Below are positions 9,042 to 19,032 of a stretch of 64,000 bases of DNA, one piece after another. Location of the stretch: positions 1 through 64,000 of the forward strand of contig CALVAP010000013.1 of the NCBI GenBank assembly GCA_944325625.1. Reading direction: 5' to 3'. Each line of letters opens with the position of its first letter. The first letter of the stretch is position 1. The stretch is from Candidatus Gastranaerophilales bacterium. Lineage in GTDB: Bacteria > Cyanobacteriota > Vampirovibrionia > Gastranaerophilales > Gastranaerophilaceae. The position numbers were made by a program, and so were the translations under genes. The notes beneath the pieces are model-generated. The model saw nothing but the letters and a program-made list of their open reading frames with translations. It did no database searches and was not told the DNA's origin.

Positions 9042-9452
9042 TTATGAATGTTTTTGTGATGCTTTTAGTCTGGCAATAGCTTTTGCAAGTGCAATTTCGG
9101 CACGTCTTCTATCTAGGGCCGTATCCTGAGAGCCCAATCTTGCTTCTGCTCTTTCTTTAGCCTCTTTTGCTCTGGCAACATCAATGTCACTATCGAGTTC
9201 GGCGACATCGCATAGAATAATTGCCTCATTATCTTTAATTTGAAAAGCCCCACCCATTATTGCAATATGAATAGTTTCATCTTTTATTACAGCTCTTGTA
9301 ACGCCGATTTTAAGGGCGGTCATAAATGGTATATGATTAGGCAATATACCAAATTCACCCTTTTCTCCGGTAGAATATATTGCATCTACGTCCCTGTCAA
9401 AAATAACCTTTTCGTGAGTAATAACTTTTAAATGCAAGTTTTTTTCATTCAT
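9042..9452 (-). CDS. atpC: ATP synthase epsilon subunit
   Basis: Epsilon subunit of F1, part of the central rotor stalk and an inhibitor of ATP hydrolysis. Typical beta-sandwich start (LHLKVITHEKVIFDRDVDAI) and GEFGILPNHIPFMTALKIG, followed by a helical hairpin with alternating Ala, Glu and Arg (about 90-136). 136 residues is normal. It begins 3 bases after the atpD stop, so both are translated from one message. The pair stands apart from the other ATP synthase genes at 30567-35438, as in cyanobacteria. Confidence 0.96.
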   Translation of the reverse strand: MNEKNLHLKVITHEKVIFDRDVDAIYSTGEKGEFGILPNHIPFMTALKIGVTRAVIKDETIHIAIMGGAFQIKDNEAIILCDVAELDSDIDVARAKEAKERAEARLGSQDTALDRRRAEIALAKAIARLKASQKHS

Positions 9453-9455
9453 TTG

Positions 9456-10880
<1,425 letters not shown>

Positions 10881-10940
10881 TTATATATATTCTGATTATA
10901 CAATTAATTTTTTGAACCTCAAGTTATTAATATTTCTTTA

Positions 10941-11897
10941 TTAATGTCTAAGTTTATAAAAAATTAGCTTTGGTACAGATTTGTATATTTCCCATAACAT
11001 CTTGCTGTAGTATTTTGATGAGTATATTTTTTTTAGCTCTTTTTTATTTTTTTTGAAAAAATTAAGGGTATCTCTATATAAATTAATCTGATTTTTTAAA
11101 TACTGTTTTTTTACTTTATCGGAATTATATCTGGTATCCCCTGTTATATATGAGCCGATTCCTGCATTTTTTCCATGTCTGCGATACATAACAAGAGGCT
11201 CATATATCTTCACACTACCGCCGGTGAGATGTAAAAAATTAAATAGAAGTTTATCAGGTGAGCTTCTCCAATTTTCGAGCCTATCAAAGTTTAGAAACGG
11301 AATTATTGCGGATTTTCGGAACATGGCACAGCTTGTTGGTGCCCACCACCAACCACCAAAAAAGTTTGTTTTCCTGTCTAGAACCTTTACAGCGGCTTTT
11401 GTTTCTATTCCTTTGAACTTTAATTTAATTTCGTTGATAATATCTTCTGTATTTTTAGGGGGTATGTTTGGTGATGATATAGCATGTAATGTTGTGTGTT
11501 CATCAATTTCCATCATTTCGCAAACGCTAAGCGCACATGGCAGCATTAGATGAGTTGCTATGTGTTTAAAGGTATATTCCGGACATAGCTTATCATCAGA
11601 ATCTATACAGGCAATAAACTCTCCGTTAGCAGCACATATTCCGTCAATTATAGATGCAAGCTGTCCTTTTGTTCTCTTATGTTCAATAAGTTTTATTTTT
11701 ATATCTGAGTTGTTTTCTGTAATTATTTTGTTGATTACGGCAACAGACCTGTCTCTGGAGTGGTCATCAACTATTATAACCTCTATATTTTGGTAGGTTT
11801 GTGCTAGTATACTGTAAACGCACTCTTCTATATATTGCGCGTAGTTGTACGACGTAACTATAAAAGAAACTCTTGGCATGTTAAATAATTCTTTCAT
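10941..11897 (-). CDS. Family 2 glycosyltransferase
   Basis: GT-A fold inverting transferase acting on the cytosolic side, probably in surface polysaccharide synthesis. The N-terminus has the usual VSFIVTSYNYAQYIEECVYS, nucleotide-binding EVIIVDDHSRDRS, and the metal-binding motif ACIDSDDK (DxD-like). A large insert near WWWAPTSCAMFRKS is typical of acceptor sites. 318 residues if translation starts at 11897; ATG 11879 (MPRVSFIV) is an equally good start. Neither has a strong SD. Donor and acceptor cannot be told. It sits between the activase pair and atpD on the same strand, with no functional link apparent. Confidence 0.87.
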   Translation of the reverse strand: MKELFNMPRVSFIVTSYNYAQYIEECVYSILAQTYQNIEVIIVDDHSRDRSVAVINKIITENNSDIKIKLIEHKRTKGQLASIIDGICAANGEFIACIDSDDKLCPEYTFKHIATHLMLPCALSVCEMMEIDEHTTLHAISSPNIPPKNTEDIINEIKLKFKGIETKAAVKVLDRKTNFFGGWWWAPTSCAMFRKSAIIPFLNFDRLENWRSSPDKLLFNFLHLTGGSVKIYEPLVMYRRHGKNAGIGSYITGDTRYNSDKVKKQYLKNQINLYRDTLNFFKKNKKELKKIYSSKYYSKMLWEIYKSVPKLIFYKLRH

Positions 11898-11925
11898 ACA
11901 ACTTAATTATAAGCTTGTGTGATAT

Positions 11926-12660
11926 TTATGGCAATTGTATAGGTGGAAATTGGTTAATTAAGCCCTCAACCAGAATAAATCGACCTAATTTATTAACCTT
12001 AACATATTTTGACAAAGAGTCTACAAAACATTTATTATCGCAAAAACCGCCGGAAAGATAAATTTCGTCGGGTTTTTTTGCAAAAGCCCAAGCATTATAA
12101 GCAATTCCGTGAATAAATTTAGAGATGGAAAGTCGCGCTTCTTCTCCATTGGCTATGTCATCCATGATTTTCTCAAGACCAAAAATACCGCAAGTTATAT
12201 TATATCTCTCGTCAACAGCTTCCAGTTCTTGCGGCTGAACGTCATAAAATTTTAAAAGCATTTCAACTGTAGCACCTGTTGCACTCGCACAAGAGCTATT
12301 CCAGTCTAAATCTTTAAATTTACCATTTCGAAACTGTACCCACTTAACGTCTCTTGAGCCCAAATCCAGTACCAACCCGTTTTGGGATATATTCGACAAA
12401 AAACCTTTCGATAAGGCAATTACCTCGTTAAGATAATTTTTATCGTGTTTTAGGTTTGTTTTTGACATATGACCTGTTGCTGCTGTAAATTCTGTATTAC
12501 CCGATTTCAAAAGGTTTGATGGAATGATATATTTTTTTGCTTGTTTATCATCCTCAACAATAAAACTTTTATATTTGTTAAAGAAACTACTATCTTCTGA
12601 TTTGTTATCAGAAAGTTCATAAACTTTTGACCAAGTTGTACCAGCATCAACGTATATCAT
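11926..12660 (-). CDS. Divergent BadF/HgdC-type ATPase (ASKHA fold)
   Basis: A small relative of 2-hydroxyacyl-CoA dehydratase activases, ATPases that carry an Fe-S cluster between two subunits and push an electron onto a partner. The N-terminal phosphate loop is IYVDAGTTWSKVYEL. LDLGSRDVKWVQF replaces the usual IGGQDSK motif, and C124 (SSCASATGA) and C157 (ITCGIFG) sit where the two cluster cysteines are found in true activases. A glycine loop, IYLSGGFCDN, follows. 244 residues, about 90 shorter than the canonical activase at 24006-25010. Start ATG overlaps the stop of the preceding gene by 4 bases, implying coupled translation with that duplicated cysteine protein. Redox activase function is inference. 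Confidence 0.72.
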   Translation of the reverse strand: MIYVDAGTTWSKVYELSDNKSEDSSFFNKYKSFIVEDDKQAKKYIIPSNLLKSGNTEFTAATGHMSKTNLKHDKNYLNEVIALSKGFLSNISQNGLVLDLGSRDVKWVQFRNGKFKDLDWNSSCASATGATVEMLLKFYDVQPQELEAVDERYNITCGIFGLEKIMDDIANGEEARLSISKFIHGIAYNAWAFAKKPDEIYLSGGFCDNKCFVDSLSKYVKVNKLGRFILVEGLINQFPPIQLP

Positions 12661-13376
12661 CGTAATTCTATAAATGCCTCTATTTTGTATTTTACGGAAT
12701 TTGTTGCAAAATCATCGATATCAACGTAAAGTCCATTGTATTTATCAGCAAGATACTTTGCCAGTTGAGTTTTAGCGCAAAATGCTTGTGCATAAAATAC
12801 AGTTGGAACATTTTCGTCCACAAACATTTCAAGCTCTATATCTGCCGGAACTCCTGCTTCTACGCACCTTGTCCAGCCATATACATGCGTATTATCAGGA
12901 AACAATTCCAAAACGCTTAAGTCATTAGGTGGAACTCCCCAAAAACCAAATTGAGGTTTTGTTTGCTCATACGACGGATGTTTTTGGTCAATAATATCAG
13001 CTGTTATAAGTTCAAACTTTTTTCTTAATGGTAAATTTGAGGTAGATATCGATATTGGGTTTCTGATTGTTGTTTGTTCATAAATCGATTCTTCTACTAC
13101 AAATCCCATATCTTTAAGCAATTTTGCGGCAAACCAACCGCTATCACATTTTTCTTTTCCAATTGGTGCCAGAATGACATCAATTCTGTCTTTCAAATAA
13201 ATCGCATTATAGACCATATTTTTTACTATTTTGCAATATGCATCAGGCAGGATTGAATTTTTTGGATAACCGAAATCAATATCCAAATCAACCCACTCGT
13301 GATTTGGATATTTTTTCTTATATTTGTTAATTAAATCTAATGAAGGATAGCCCCAAAAACCTACAACTCTTTGCAT
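12657..13376 (-). CDS. Internally duplicated cysteine protein, partner of the BadF-like ATPase
   Basis: 239 residues, soluble, family not recognised. The chain looks like two copies of one domain: GFWGYPSLDL near residue 5 and GFWGVPPNDL near 144 open the two halves, and each half later has a cysteine before a similar helix (KCDSGWFAAKLLKD and FCAKTQLAKYLAD). Other cysteines are in DAYCKIVK and TRCVEAG. Four-base overlap with the ATPase downstream suggests the two work together, perhaps with this protein as electron acceptor, by analogy with activase and dehydratase. It starts one base after the symporter stop. Function is unknown; the analogy is inference. Confidence 0.7.
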   Translation of the reverse strand: MQRVVGFWGYPSLDLINKYKKKYPNHEWVDLDIDFGYPKNSILPDAYCKIVKNMVYNAIYLKDRIDVILAPIGKEKCDSGWFAAKLLKDMGFVVEESIYEQTTIRNPISISTSNLPLRKKFELITADIIDQKHPSYEQTKPQFGFWGVPPNDLSVLELFPDNTHVYGWTRCVEAGVPADIELEMFVDENVPTVFYAQAFCAKTQLAKYLADKYNGLYVDIDDFATNSVKYKIEAFIELR

Positions 13377-13377
13377 T

Positions 13378-14724
13378 TTAAATAACTTCTTTATAAGATT
13401 CGGGGTTGTTTAGCAGATCATAGTTAATCTCATTTTCGTTATCGGCAATTATAGCAGCAACAACGGCGTCTGATGTAACATTAACCATTGTACGCAACAT
13501 ATCTGTAATTCTTTCAAACGCCATTAAGAAAGCAAAACCGATAACAAGTTGCTCCGGAGTGAGGCCAAGACCATTTAAAACCAGTGCAATAGTGATTATA
13601 CCTGCGCCCGGAATACCTGCTGATGTACTGGAGGCAATTATTGCTAAGACAGCAATTTGAACAATTTGGAATAATCCCAAATCTACCCCATACGCTTGGG
13701 TTAGGAAAATAACTGCAACTGTTTGGAAAAGAGCCGTAGCGTCCATATTCAATGTTGCACCCAGCGGAAGAACGAAAGAGCAAACTTTATGAGAAATTCC
13801 TCTTCTTTCACAGCATGCCATTGTTAACGGTAATGTAGCGGAAGAACTAGCGGTCCCGAATGCAACCATCATTGCTTCTGCAACTGCAGAATAGAAGGTT
13901 AAAATAGGTACTTTAGAAAATATCTTCATCATCAACGGGTAAATAACAATCAATTGTATAATGAAGCCCGCAATCAATATCCCTAATAGTTTGGAAATAG
14001 GTCCAAAAATAGACATTCCAAAGTCTGCAATTGCAGTCGCACTGAGCGCAAATACACCTGGAACTGCAAAGAACATAATCCAATCTGTTACTTTCATTGT
14101 AGCTGCAAAAACGGTTTCAAAGAACAAAACAACTGGACGATTGATGTCACCGACTTTTGCAAGAGCGATTGAGAAAATTAATGTAAACAAGATTATTGGA
14201 ATCATATCTCCCTTAGCTATAGCTTCCAGAGGGTTTTTGGGGATAAACATTAAGAATTGATTTAAAAGGTTTGCTTTTGTATTAGTCAATTCTTGTGCAA
14301 CTTGAGCTTGAATGTCAGCTGATGTTTGACTGTTTATGAAGGATTGAACACCAATTCCCGGCACAAATGCGCAAACAAGAATAGCTCCTATGGTTACTGC
14401 TAATATGGTTATAATACCGTAATAAAGAACCATTTTTGTGCCAAACTTACCGAGTTGTTTGTTATCTCCGACACTTGCAATACCAATTACTATTGCAGAT
14501 ATTACAAGCGGAATAACTACCATTTGAATAAGTCTGATAAAAGCTTGACCAATGAAGCCCAATATTGACATGATAGCACCCGTTATTTGAGGGTTGTGAT
14601 TATTAATGATATTTGTATGCAATACAGCACCCACAATCATACCTGCAACAAGTCCCACAAATATATGTGCGTTACGTTTAATTCCAAGTCCCAGCGCTAT
14701 CGCTATTTTCATCCCAATTTTCAT
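13378..14724 (-). CDS. Dicarboxylate/amino acid:cation symporter (DAACS family)
   Basis: Secondary transporter of the GltP/DctA family, importing glutamate/aspartate or C4-dicarboxylates with H+ or Na+. Eight membrane helices and two hairpins are expected; the diagnostic stretches are the serine-rich hairpin GTASSSATLPLT, and GATLNMDATALFQ. 448 residues is typical. The start has a good SD (GAGGAAAG) before ATG 14724. Substrate cannot be decided. The next gene begins one base after its stop, so the symporter leads a run of same-strand genes down to atpC; whether this is one transcript is open. Confidence 0.92.
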   Translation of the reverse strand: MKIGMKIAIALGLGIKRNAHIFVGLVAGMIVGAVLHTNIINNHNPQITGAIMSILGFIGQAFIRLIQMVVIPLVISAIVIGIASVGDNKQLGKFGTKMVLYYGIITILAVTIGAILVCAFVPGIGVQSFINSQTSADIQAQVAQELTNTKANLLNQFLMFIPKNPLEAIAKGDMIPIILFTLIFSIALAKVGDINRPVVLFFETVFAATMKVTDWIMFFAVPGVFALSATAIADFGMSIFGPISKLLGILIAGFIIQLIVIYPLMMKIFSKVPILTFYSAVAEAMMVAFGTASSSATLPLTMACCERRGISHKVCSFVLPLGATLNMDATALFQTVAVIFLTQAYGVDLGLFQIVQIAVLAIIASSTSAGIPGAGIITIALVLNGLGLTPEQLVIGFAFLMAFERITDMLRTMVNVTSDAVVAAIIADNENEINYDLLNNPESYKEVI

Positions 14725-14864
14725 ATCTTTCCTCTACCATATAATAATTTTGCATTCTCTATAATACTATTTATCTGAAATGATTACAACTATTTAATAA
14801 AAAAATTATTATTTTGTTATAAAATACTTATTAGTATGAATAATATCTAATAAACGGGTAAAAT

Positions 14865-15539
14865 ATGAGAAAAGTAGAAGTATTCGCTGGTGCATATGCC
14901 AGCGGGAAGTCAGAAACAGCATTAAATAGAGCTTTACAATTCGCAAAAAAAGGCGAGAAGATTACGCTTGTAGATTTAGATACAGTAGAGCCTGCATATA
15001 CGCTCAGACCACTTGAAGATAAACTTACTCAAAGAGGGATTAACGTTATTACCCAACCGGAGTATGAGGGGCTTGGCGAGGCTGCAAATTATGTTAATTC
15101 ACGTCAAATTAATTGCCTTAGTGTTTCAGGTGATGTAATTATTGATGTTGGTTATGGTGCAAGCGGACTTGATATTTTGGACATTATTAACAACATCGAT
15201 AATGAAGATTATATGGATATTTTCATTGTAATAAATACTTCCAAATTCGAAACTTTTTCAAAAGAAAATATCATAGAGTACGTTTCTTTTGCAGAGGGAT
15301 TGGAAAAACGACCTTGGAAAAAGTTTTCCGGTATAATTTCTAATACTCATCTCGGCGATGAGACAACGAAAGAAGATATTATAAGAGGGTATCAAATCAT
15401 AAAATCGGCCTCTATAGAATTGGGTATTCCAATAAGAGCAATAGGAGTTGCCCAAAATTTGAAAAATCAGTTTGAAGATAAATATGATGGGGTTGATGTA
15501 TGGTTTTATGAGCGAATGATGCCTGATGCTTTATGGTAA
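14865..15539 (+). CDS. P-loop nucleotide-binding protein of unknown role
   Basis: 224 residues with a Walker A motif at the very start (GAYASGKSETA), followed by KITLVDLDTVEPAYTLRP, which resembles the MinD/CobQ-like (SIMIBI) class, where the second strand carries acidic residues. VIIDVGYGASGLDIL probably supplies Walker B. No membrane or DNA-binding segment is visible. CooC- or ArsA-like ATPases are possible relatives, but no diagnostic motif decides it. Monocistronic: a TATAAAAT-like box lies about 45 bases upstream, and a strong terminator follows the stop. Function unknown. Confidence 0.75.
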   Translation: MRKVEVFAGAYASGKSETALNRALQFAKKGEKITLVDLDTVEPAYTLRPLEDKLTQRGINVITQPEYEGLGEAANYVNSRQINCLSVSGDVIIDVGYGASGLDILDIINNIDNEDYMDIFIVINTSKFETFSKENIIEYVSFAEGLEKRPWKKFSGIISNTHLGDETTKEDIIRGYQIIKSASIELGIPIRAIGVAQNLKNQFEDKYDGVDVWFYERMMPDALW

Positions 15540-15550
15540 AAAATCAGTTA

Positions 15551-15584
15551 AAAAAAATGTTGGCATTATCACCAACATTTTTTT
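15551..15584. terminator. Bidirectional intrinsic terminator
   Basis: ATGTTGG (15557-15563) pairs with CCAACAT (15572-15578), flanked by a run of A before and T after, so a U-tract follows the stem on either strand. It serves both the P-loop gene and the convergent aroF gene. Confidence 0.9.
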
Positions 15585-15602
15585 ATATCTGAGTTAATAG
15601 TA

Positions 15603-16616
15603 TTATCGGATTTCTTTTCCTATGATTGGGGCAATAAGTTTAAGTGTTTTGTAAAGTTCATTAAACTGTTCAGGATAAAGAGATTGAGCACCATCACAAA
15701 GCGCGCATTCAGGACAATCGTGAACTTCAATCATAAGTCCGTCTGTTCCTGCGGCAACAGCAGCCTTAGACATTGGGGCAACTTTGTCTCTTAACCCTGT
15801 TCCATGGCTCGGGTCAATAATTATAGGCAAGTGACTCAACTTTTTAACAACTGGTATGGCGCAAAGATCAAGCGTATTTCTTGTGGCTCGTTCAAATGTT
15901 CTTATACCTCTTTCACAAAGTATAACTTCTCTATTTCCTCCGGACATTACATATTCTGCGGACATAAGCCATTCTTCAATTGTAGCGGAAAGTCCCCGTT
16001 TAATCATTACAGGCTTTTGAACATGCCCAAGTTCTTTAAGCAGGTTAAAGTTCTGCATGTTCCTTGCTCCAACTTGGAATATATCAACATATTTCTCAAA
16101 TAGAGGAATTTGAGATATTTCCATAACTTCAGAAGTTACAGCCATTGAATATTTGTCTGCAACTTTACGTATAATTTTTAAGCCTTCTTCACCAAGCCCC
16201 TGAAAAGCATAAGGTGAGGTTCTTGGTTTGAATGCACCACCTCTTAGAATTTTTACCCCATATGAAGATAATTTTGAAGCAACAGCTTCCATTTGTTCCA
16301 TCGATTCAATTGTACAAGGTCCTGCAATTACCCCTGCATGTTCGCCTCCAAACTTTATTCCATTAACTTCCAAAACGGTATCATTTGGCTGAAACATTCT
16401 GCTACATAGTTTGTAGCTTGATGAAATTTTGATAACTTCTTTTACTCCGTCAAGAAGCTCTATGTCTCTGGGGTCAATAACTTTTCCTCCGACCGCACCT
16501 ATTACTGTGTGAAGTTCACCGTTAGATACATGGGCGGCAAAACCTTTATTCTCAATAAACTCAGCGACATTTTTAATCTGTTCTTCTGTGGCGCCATGGC
16601 GCATTACAATTAGCAT
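15603..16616 (-). CDS. aroF: 3-deoxy-7-phosphoheptulonate synthase (DAHP synthase, ACT-like N-terminus)
   Basis: First step of the shikimate pathway: phosphoenolpyruvate plus erythrose 4-phosphate gives DAHP. An N-terminal ferredoxin-like regulatory domain (about 1-70, LIVMRHGATEEQIKNVAEF) precedes the KDO8P-synthase-like barrel with AGPCTIES, LRGGAFKPRTSPYAFQG, and DPSHGTG; this is the type I-beta arrangement of Thermotoga and Bacillus. A TTG at 16628 would lie inside the SD (GGAGAG at 16626-16621), so ATG 16616 is the start. 337 residues. Monocistronic, ending at a shared terminator. Confidence 0.95.
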   Translation of the reverse strand: MLIVMRHGATEEQIKNVAEFIENKGFAAHVSNGELHTVIGAVGGKVIDPRDIELLDGVKEVIKISSSYKLCSRMFQPNDTVLEVNGIKFGGEHAGVIAGPCTIESMEQMEAVASKLSSYGVKILRGGAFKPRTSPYAFQGLGEEGLKIIRKVADKYSMAVTSEVMEISQIPLFEKYVDIFQVGARNMQNFNLLKELGHVQKPVMIKRGLSATIEEWLMSAEYVMSGGNREVILCERGIRTFERATRNTLDLCAIPVVKKLSHLPIIIDPSHGTGLRDKVAPMSKAAVAAGTDGLMIEVHDCPECALCDGAQSLYPEQFNELYKTLKLIAPIIGKEIR

Positions 16617-16739
16617 ATTTCTCTCCAATTTTGTGTCTTACATATCAATTTTAAAATAAAAATTTTATTTTGTAATGTTGTTTATCTTTTTATGTTAAAC
16701 GTTTACAGTTAAGATTATAAATAAGGTGGTTTGATTCTT

Positions 16740-17744
16740 ATGCAAGAGAAAAAACTTTTTGGGACCTATTTTGAGTATGGAAAATTAACCGTATTTTTTT
16801 GTGGAATAAAATTTACTTTGAACTTTTGGAAACGTGATGCAGCAAAACGTTCTTTTGTTTGGCAGGCAAAAAACTTCTTAGCAGGTATTGAGTTAGAAGA
16901 ATTTTTGACTGTTGATAAATATAAAAAACTAATAAAAAATTTGGATGAAAATAGTGCTTGTATAATAAGTAGGACATTTGAAAAATTACGTGCAACAAAG
17001 GTAAAAATTCCGCTAACAAAAGATGAGCTTGCAGAATATAATTCAATTTACGAAAAATTTACCAGTAGAATTTTCAAAGTGAATGACGATTGTTATGCAT
17101 ATGGAAAATATCTTTTGCCTAAAAATCAATTTGAGTTGAACGTTTTCTATTACAGACATGGTCTAGATGAAATATCCAATAAAGAAATTCTTAAAAATAA
17201 GTCAGTTATTGATGTTGGCGGATATATGGGAGAATCTGCGCTTGTATTGAGTGAGATAACGAATTCTAAAGTATACACATTTGAACCGACAACAGGTAAT
17301 TATGCTCTATTAGAAAAGACATTAATGCTCAATGGCATTTCGAATATTGTACCGGTGAAAAAAGCGTTAGGAAAAAGCGCGTATAGAGCAAATATAACAG
17401 TCTGCAATTCAGGTTCAACGATGGTTGCTAATGCTCGGGTTAATGAATGTGTTGAAGAAATAGAGGTTATAACTTTAGATTCATTTGTAGAAGAATACGG
17501 GATAGATGTCGGATTGATAAAAGTTGATATTGAAGGTGCTGAAAAAGATTTTTTAATTGGTGCTAAAAAAACAATATGTGAGCAAAAACCTGTATTATTA
17601 TTGAGTATTTATCATAGTTTGGATGACTATGTAAATCTTAAATTGTTGATAGAGAGCTGGAACCTTGGTTATTCTTTCAAAGTTTATCATCCAAATCTAG
17701 GGAATATTGTTGCTGAAACTCTCTTAATATGTGAAGTAATTTAG
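16740..17744 (+). CDS. FkbM-family methyltransferase
   Basis: SAM-dependent O-methyltransferase of the FkbM type, often found with polysaccharide genes. The N-terminal ~140 residues are specific to this protein. The Rossmann part runs from SVIDVGGYMGESALVLSE (SAM loop) through VYTFEPTTGNY to LIKVDIEGAEKDFLIGA, the family signature. 334 residues from ATG 16740, which has AAGGTGG about ten bases upstream; TTG 16731 is too close to that SD. The acceptor is unknown; glycan is likely but inferred. Its stop overlaps the convergent gene by 4 bases. Confidence 0.88.
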   Translation: MQEKKLFGTYFEYGKLTVFFCGIKFTLNFWKRDAAKRSFVWQAKNFLAGIELEEFLTVDKYKKLIKNLDENSACIISRTFEKLRATKVKIPLTKDELAEYNSIYEKFTSRIFKVNDDCYAYGKYLLPKNQFELNVFYYRHGLDEISNKEILKNKSVIDVGGYMGESALVLSEITNSKVYTFEPTTGNYALLEKTLMLNGISNIVPVKKALGKSAYRANITVCNSGSTMVANARVNECVEEIEVITLDSFVEEYGIDVGLIKVDIEGAEKDFLIGAKKTICEQKPVLLLSIYHSLDDYVNLKLLIESWNLGYSFKVYHPNLGNIVAETLLICEVI

Positions 17745-18313
17745 AAGCTCGAGGTCCTAAAATACATAGTGTACTTTTTGTTTCCGTAATAGTATATTAT
17801 TTCATAAAAATTACCATCAAGTTTTTTGGCCTCAATAAAAGAACTGGGTGGGGTTTGTTTTTTTGAATTTGAAAATAGGTTTGTGAAGAAATTCCCAATT
17901 TTCTTTTTTGCTTTTTGAGTTTTAGTAAGTTGAGGTTCGGGCATTCTGCGTTTGTAAAAGTCTTCAAGAACTGTTTGGGTATCGATTACAGGGATTATGT
18001 ACTTGACTTTTCCTGATTCTTTAAAGAATACGTAATCCTTTCCCCTTATTTCTCTTGCGGCAAGAAGATAGTATCCCGGCGGAATTGTAATATCTTTGAA
18101 GTACAGCGTAGATGCGGTTCTAAACAACGGGTATGGTGACCAAGCGTAGTTGAAATAGTCCTCATTTTGATAAGGATCTAAATCATGCATCAATTTTATT
18201 TTAGGCACTTCTGCTTCGTTGTAAAGCTGTTCATAGTCATTTGACGCCCAGACAGGAATAGCTGTTAAAAGAAGCAGGCATGCCGATATAAATATTTTAG
18301 TTTGTTTGTTCAT
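17741..18313 (-). CDS. Exported protein of unknown function
   Basis: 190 residues. Residues 1-23 are a clear signal peptide (cleavage after PVWA). The mature part has aromatic, strand-forming blocks (YYLLAAREIRGKDYVFFKES, FYEIIYYYGNKKYTMYF) with a Lys-rich stretch between (LTKTQKAKKKIGNFF). No lipobox and no known motif. It is divergent from the exported proteins and TonB system at 18380-22609, sharing about 66 bases of promoter region with them, so a common role in the periplasm is possible. Family not recognised. Confidence 0.75.
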   Translation of the reverse strand: MNKQTKIFISACLLLLTAIPVWASNDYEQLYNEAEVPKIKLMHDLDPYQNEDYFNYAWSPYPLFRTASTLYFKDITIPPGYYLLAAREIRGKDYVFFKESGKVKYIIPVIDTQTVLEDFYKRRMPEPQLTKTQKAKKKIGNFFTNLFSNSKKQTPPSSFIEAKKLDGNFYEIIYYYGNKKYTMYFRTSSF

Positions 18314-18379
18314 ACTACTAATAATAATTATATTTTAAAAAATATCAAAAAGTTTGCAATTTGTTTAAAAAGTATTATC

Positions 18380-18976
18380 ATGAAAGATATGAAAAGAGTT
18401 GTTTTATCGATATTTGCACTAATAGTTTTATCTGTACAAACGTTGACTTATGCCGATGAAACTTCTGAGCTTCGCGGGTATTCGCCAATTGTGCTTCCAA
18501 AAGGTGCATTTGTAAAAGTAGTTAATCAAAGAACAATTTCAACGGCGATTGCAGATGAAAACGATGAAGTAACTTTTATAGTACCTACGGATGTTTGGTG
18601 CGCTGATGCAAAAATTATTCCTAAAGAGGCAATTTTTTCAGGATATATAGAGGAGTTAAACGAACCGGTTCAAGGGACAAATGGAGCAGTAAAGTTGAGA
18701 ATAACAAAATTAACTCTGCCGGATAACTCGGAATATACAGTTGATGCTTATATAACTTACAAAGGTGATACTACGATAGGAGGAGAGCTGACTGCGCCTT
18801 TAGAATATACCAAGATGCCTCATTACATAAGATATCCTCATGTTCATAGAGGGGTTTTGCAATATGTTCCCGGAGAGAAGCGCTTTTTTGGTGAACATTT
18901 GGTTATAAAACCAGGAGCGGAACTGGTTTTAATGTTTAATGAGGATTTTAATGCACCAATTATAGATGAAGAATAA
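18380..18976 (+). CDS. Exported protein, VirB10/TrbI-like C-terminal-domain fold (tentative)
   Basis: 198 residues from ATG 18380, with a signal peptide (about 1-25, cleavage near TYADE). A TTG at 18302 would run into the divergent gene and is rejected. The mature part follows the strand order of VirB10/TrbI beta-barrel domains: PKGAFVKVVNQRTIST, then IIPKEAIFSGYIEELNEP, GAVKLRITKLTLPD, and a closing IKPGAELVLMFNEDF. The gene downstream shows the same order, so the two are probably paralogues. No type IV secretion genes lie nearby. It may be a periplasmic partner of the TonB/ExbBD set that follows. The fold assignment is pattern-based only. Confidence 0.6.
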   Translation: MKDMKRVVLSIFALIVLSVQTLTYADETSELRGYSPIVLPKGAFVKVVNQRTISTAIADENDEVTFIVPTDVWCADAKIIPKEAIFSGYIEELNEPVQGTNGAVKLRITKLTLPDNSEYTVDAYITYKGDTTIGGELTAPLEYTKMPHYIRYPHVHRGVLQYVPGEKRFFGEHLVIKPGAELVLMFNEDFNAPIIDEE

Positions 18977-19032
18977 ACAAATATTTTATAATTAATGTAT
19001 AATGTATTAAAAGACTTATGGAGGAGCATGGC

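Noticed and set aside
12657-13376. Calling the duplicated cysteine protein a 2-hydroxyacyl-CoA dehydratase subunit
   Set aside because: It is too short and lacks family signatures; only the operon context and cysteines suggest a relation.
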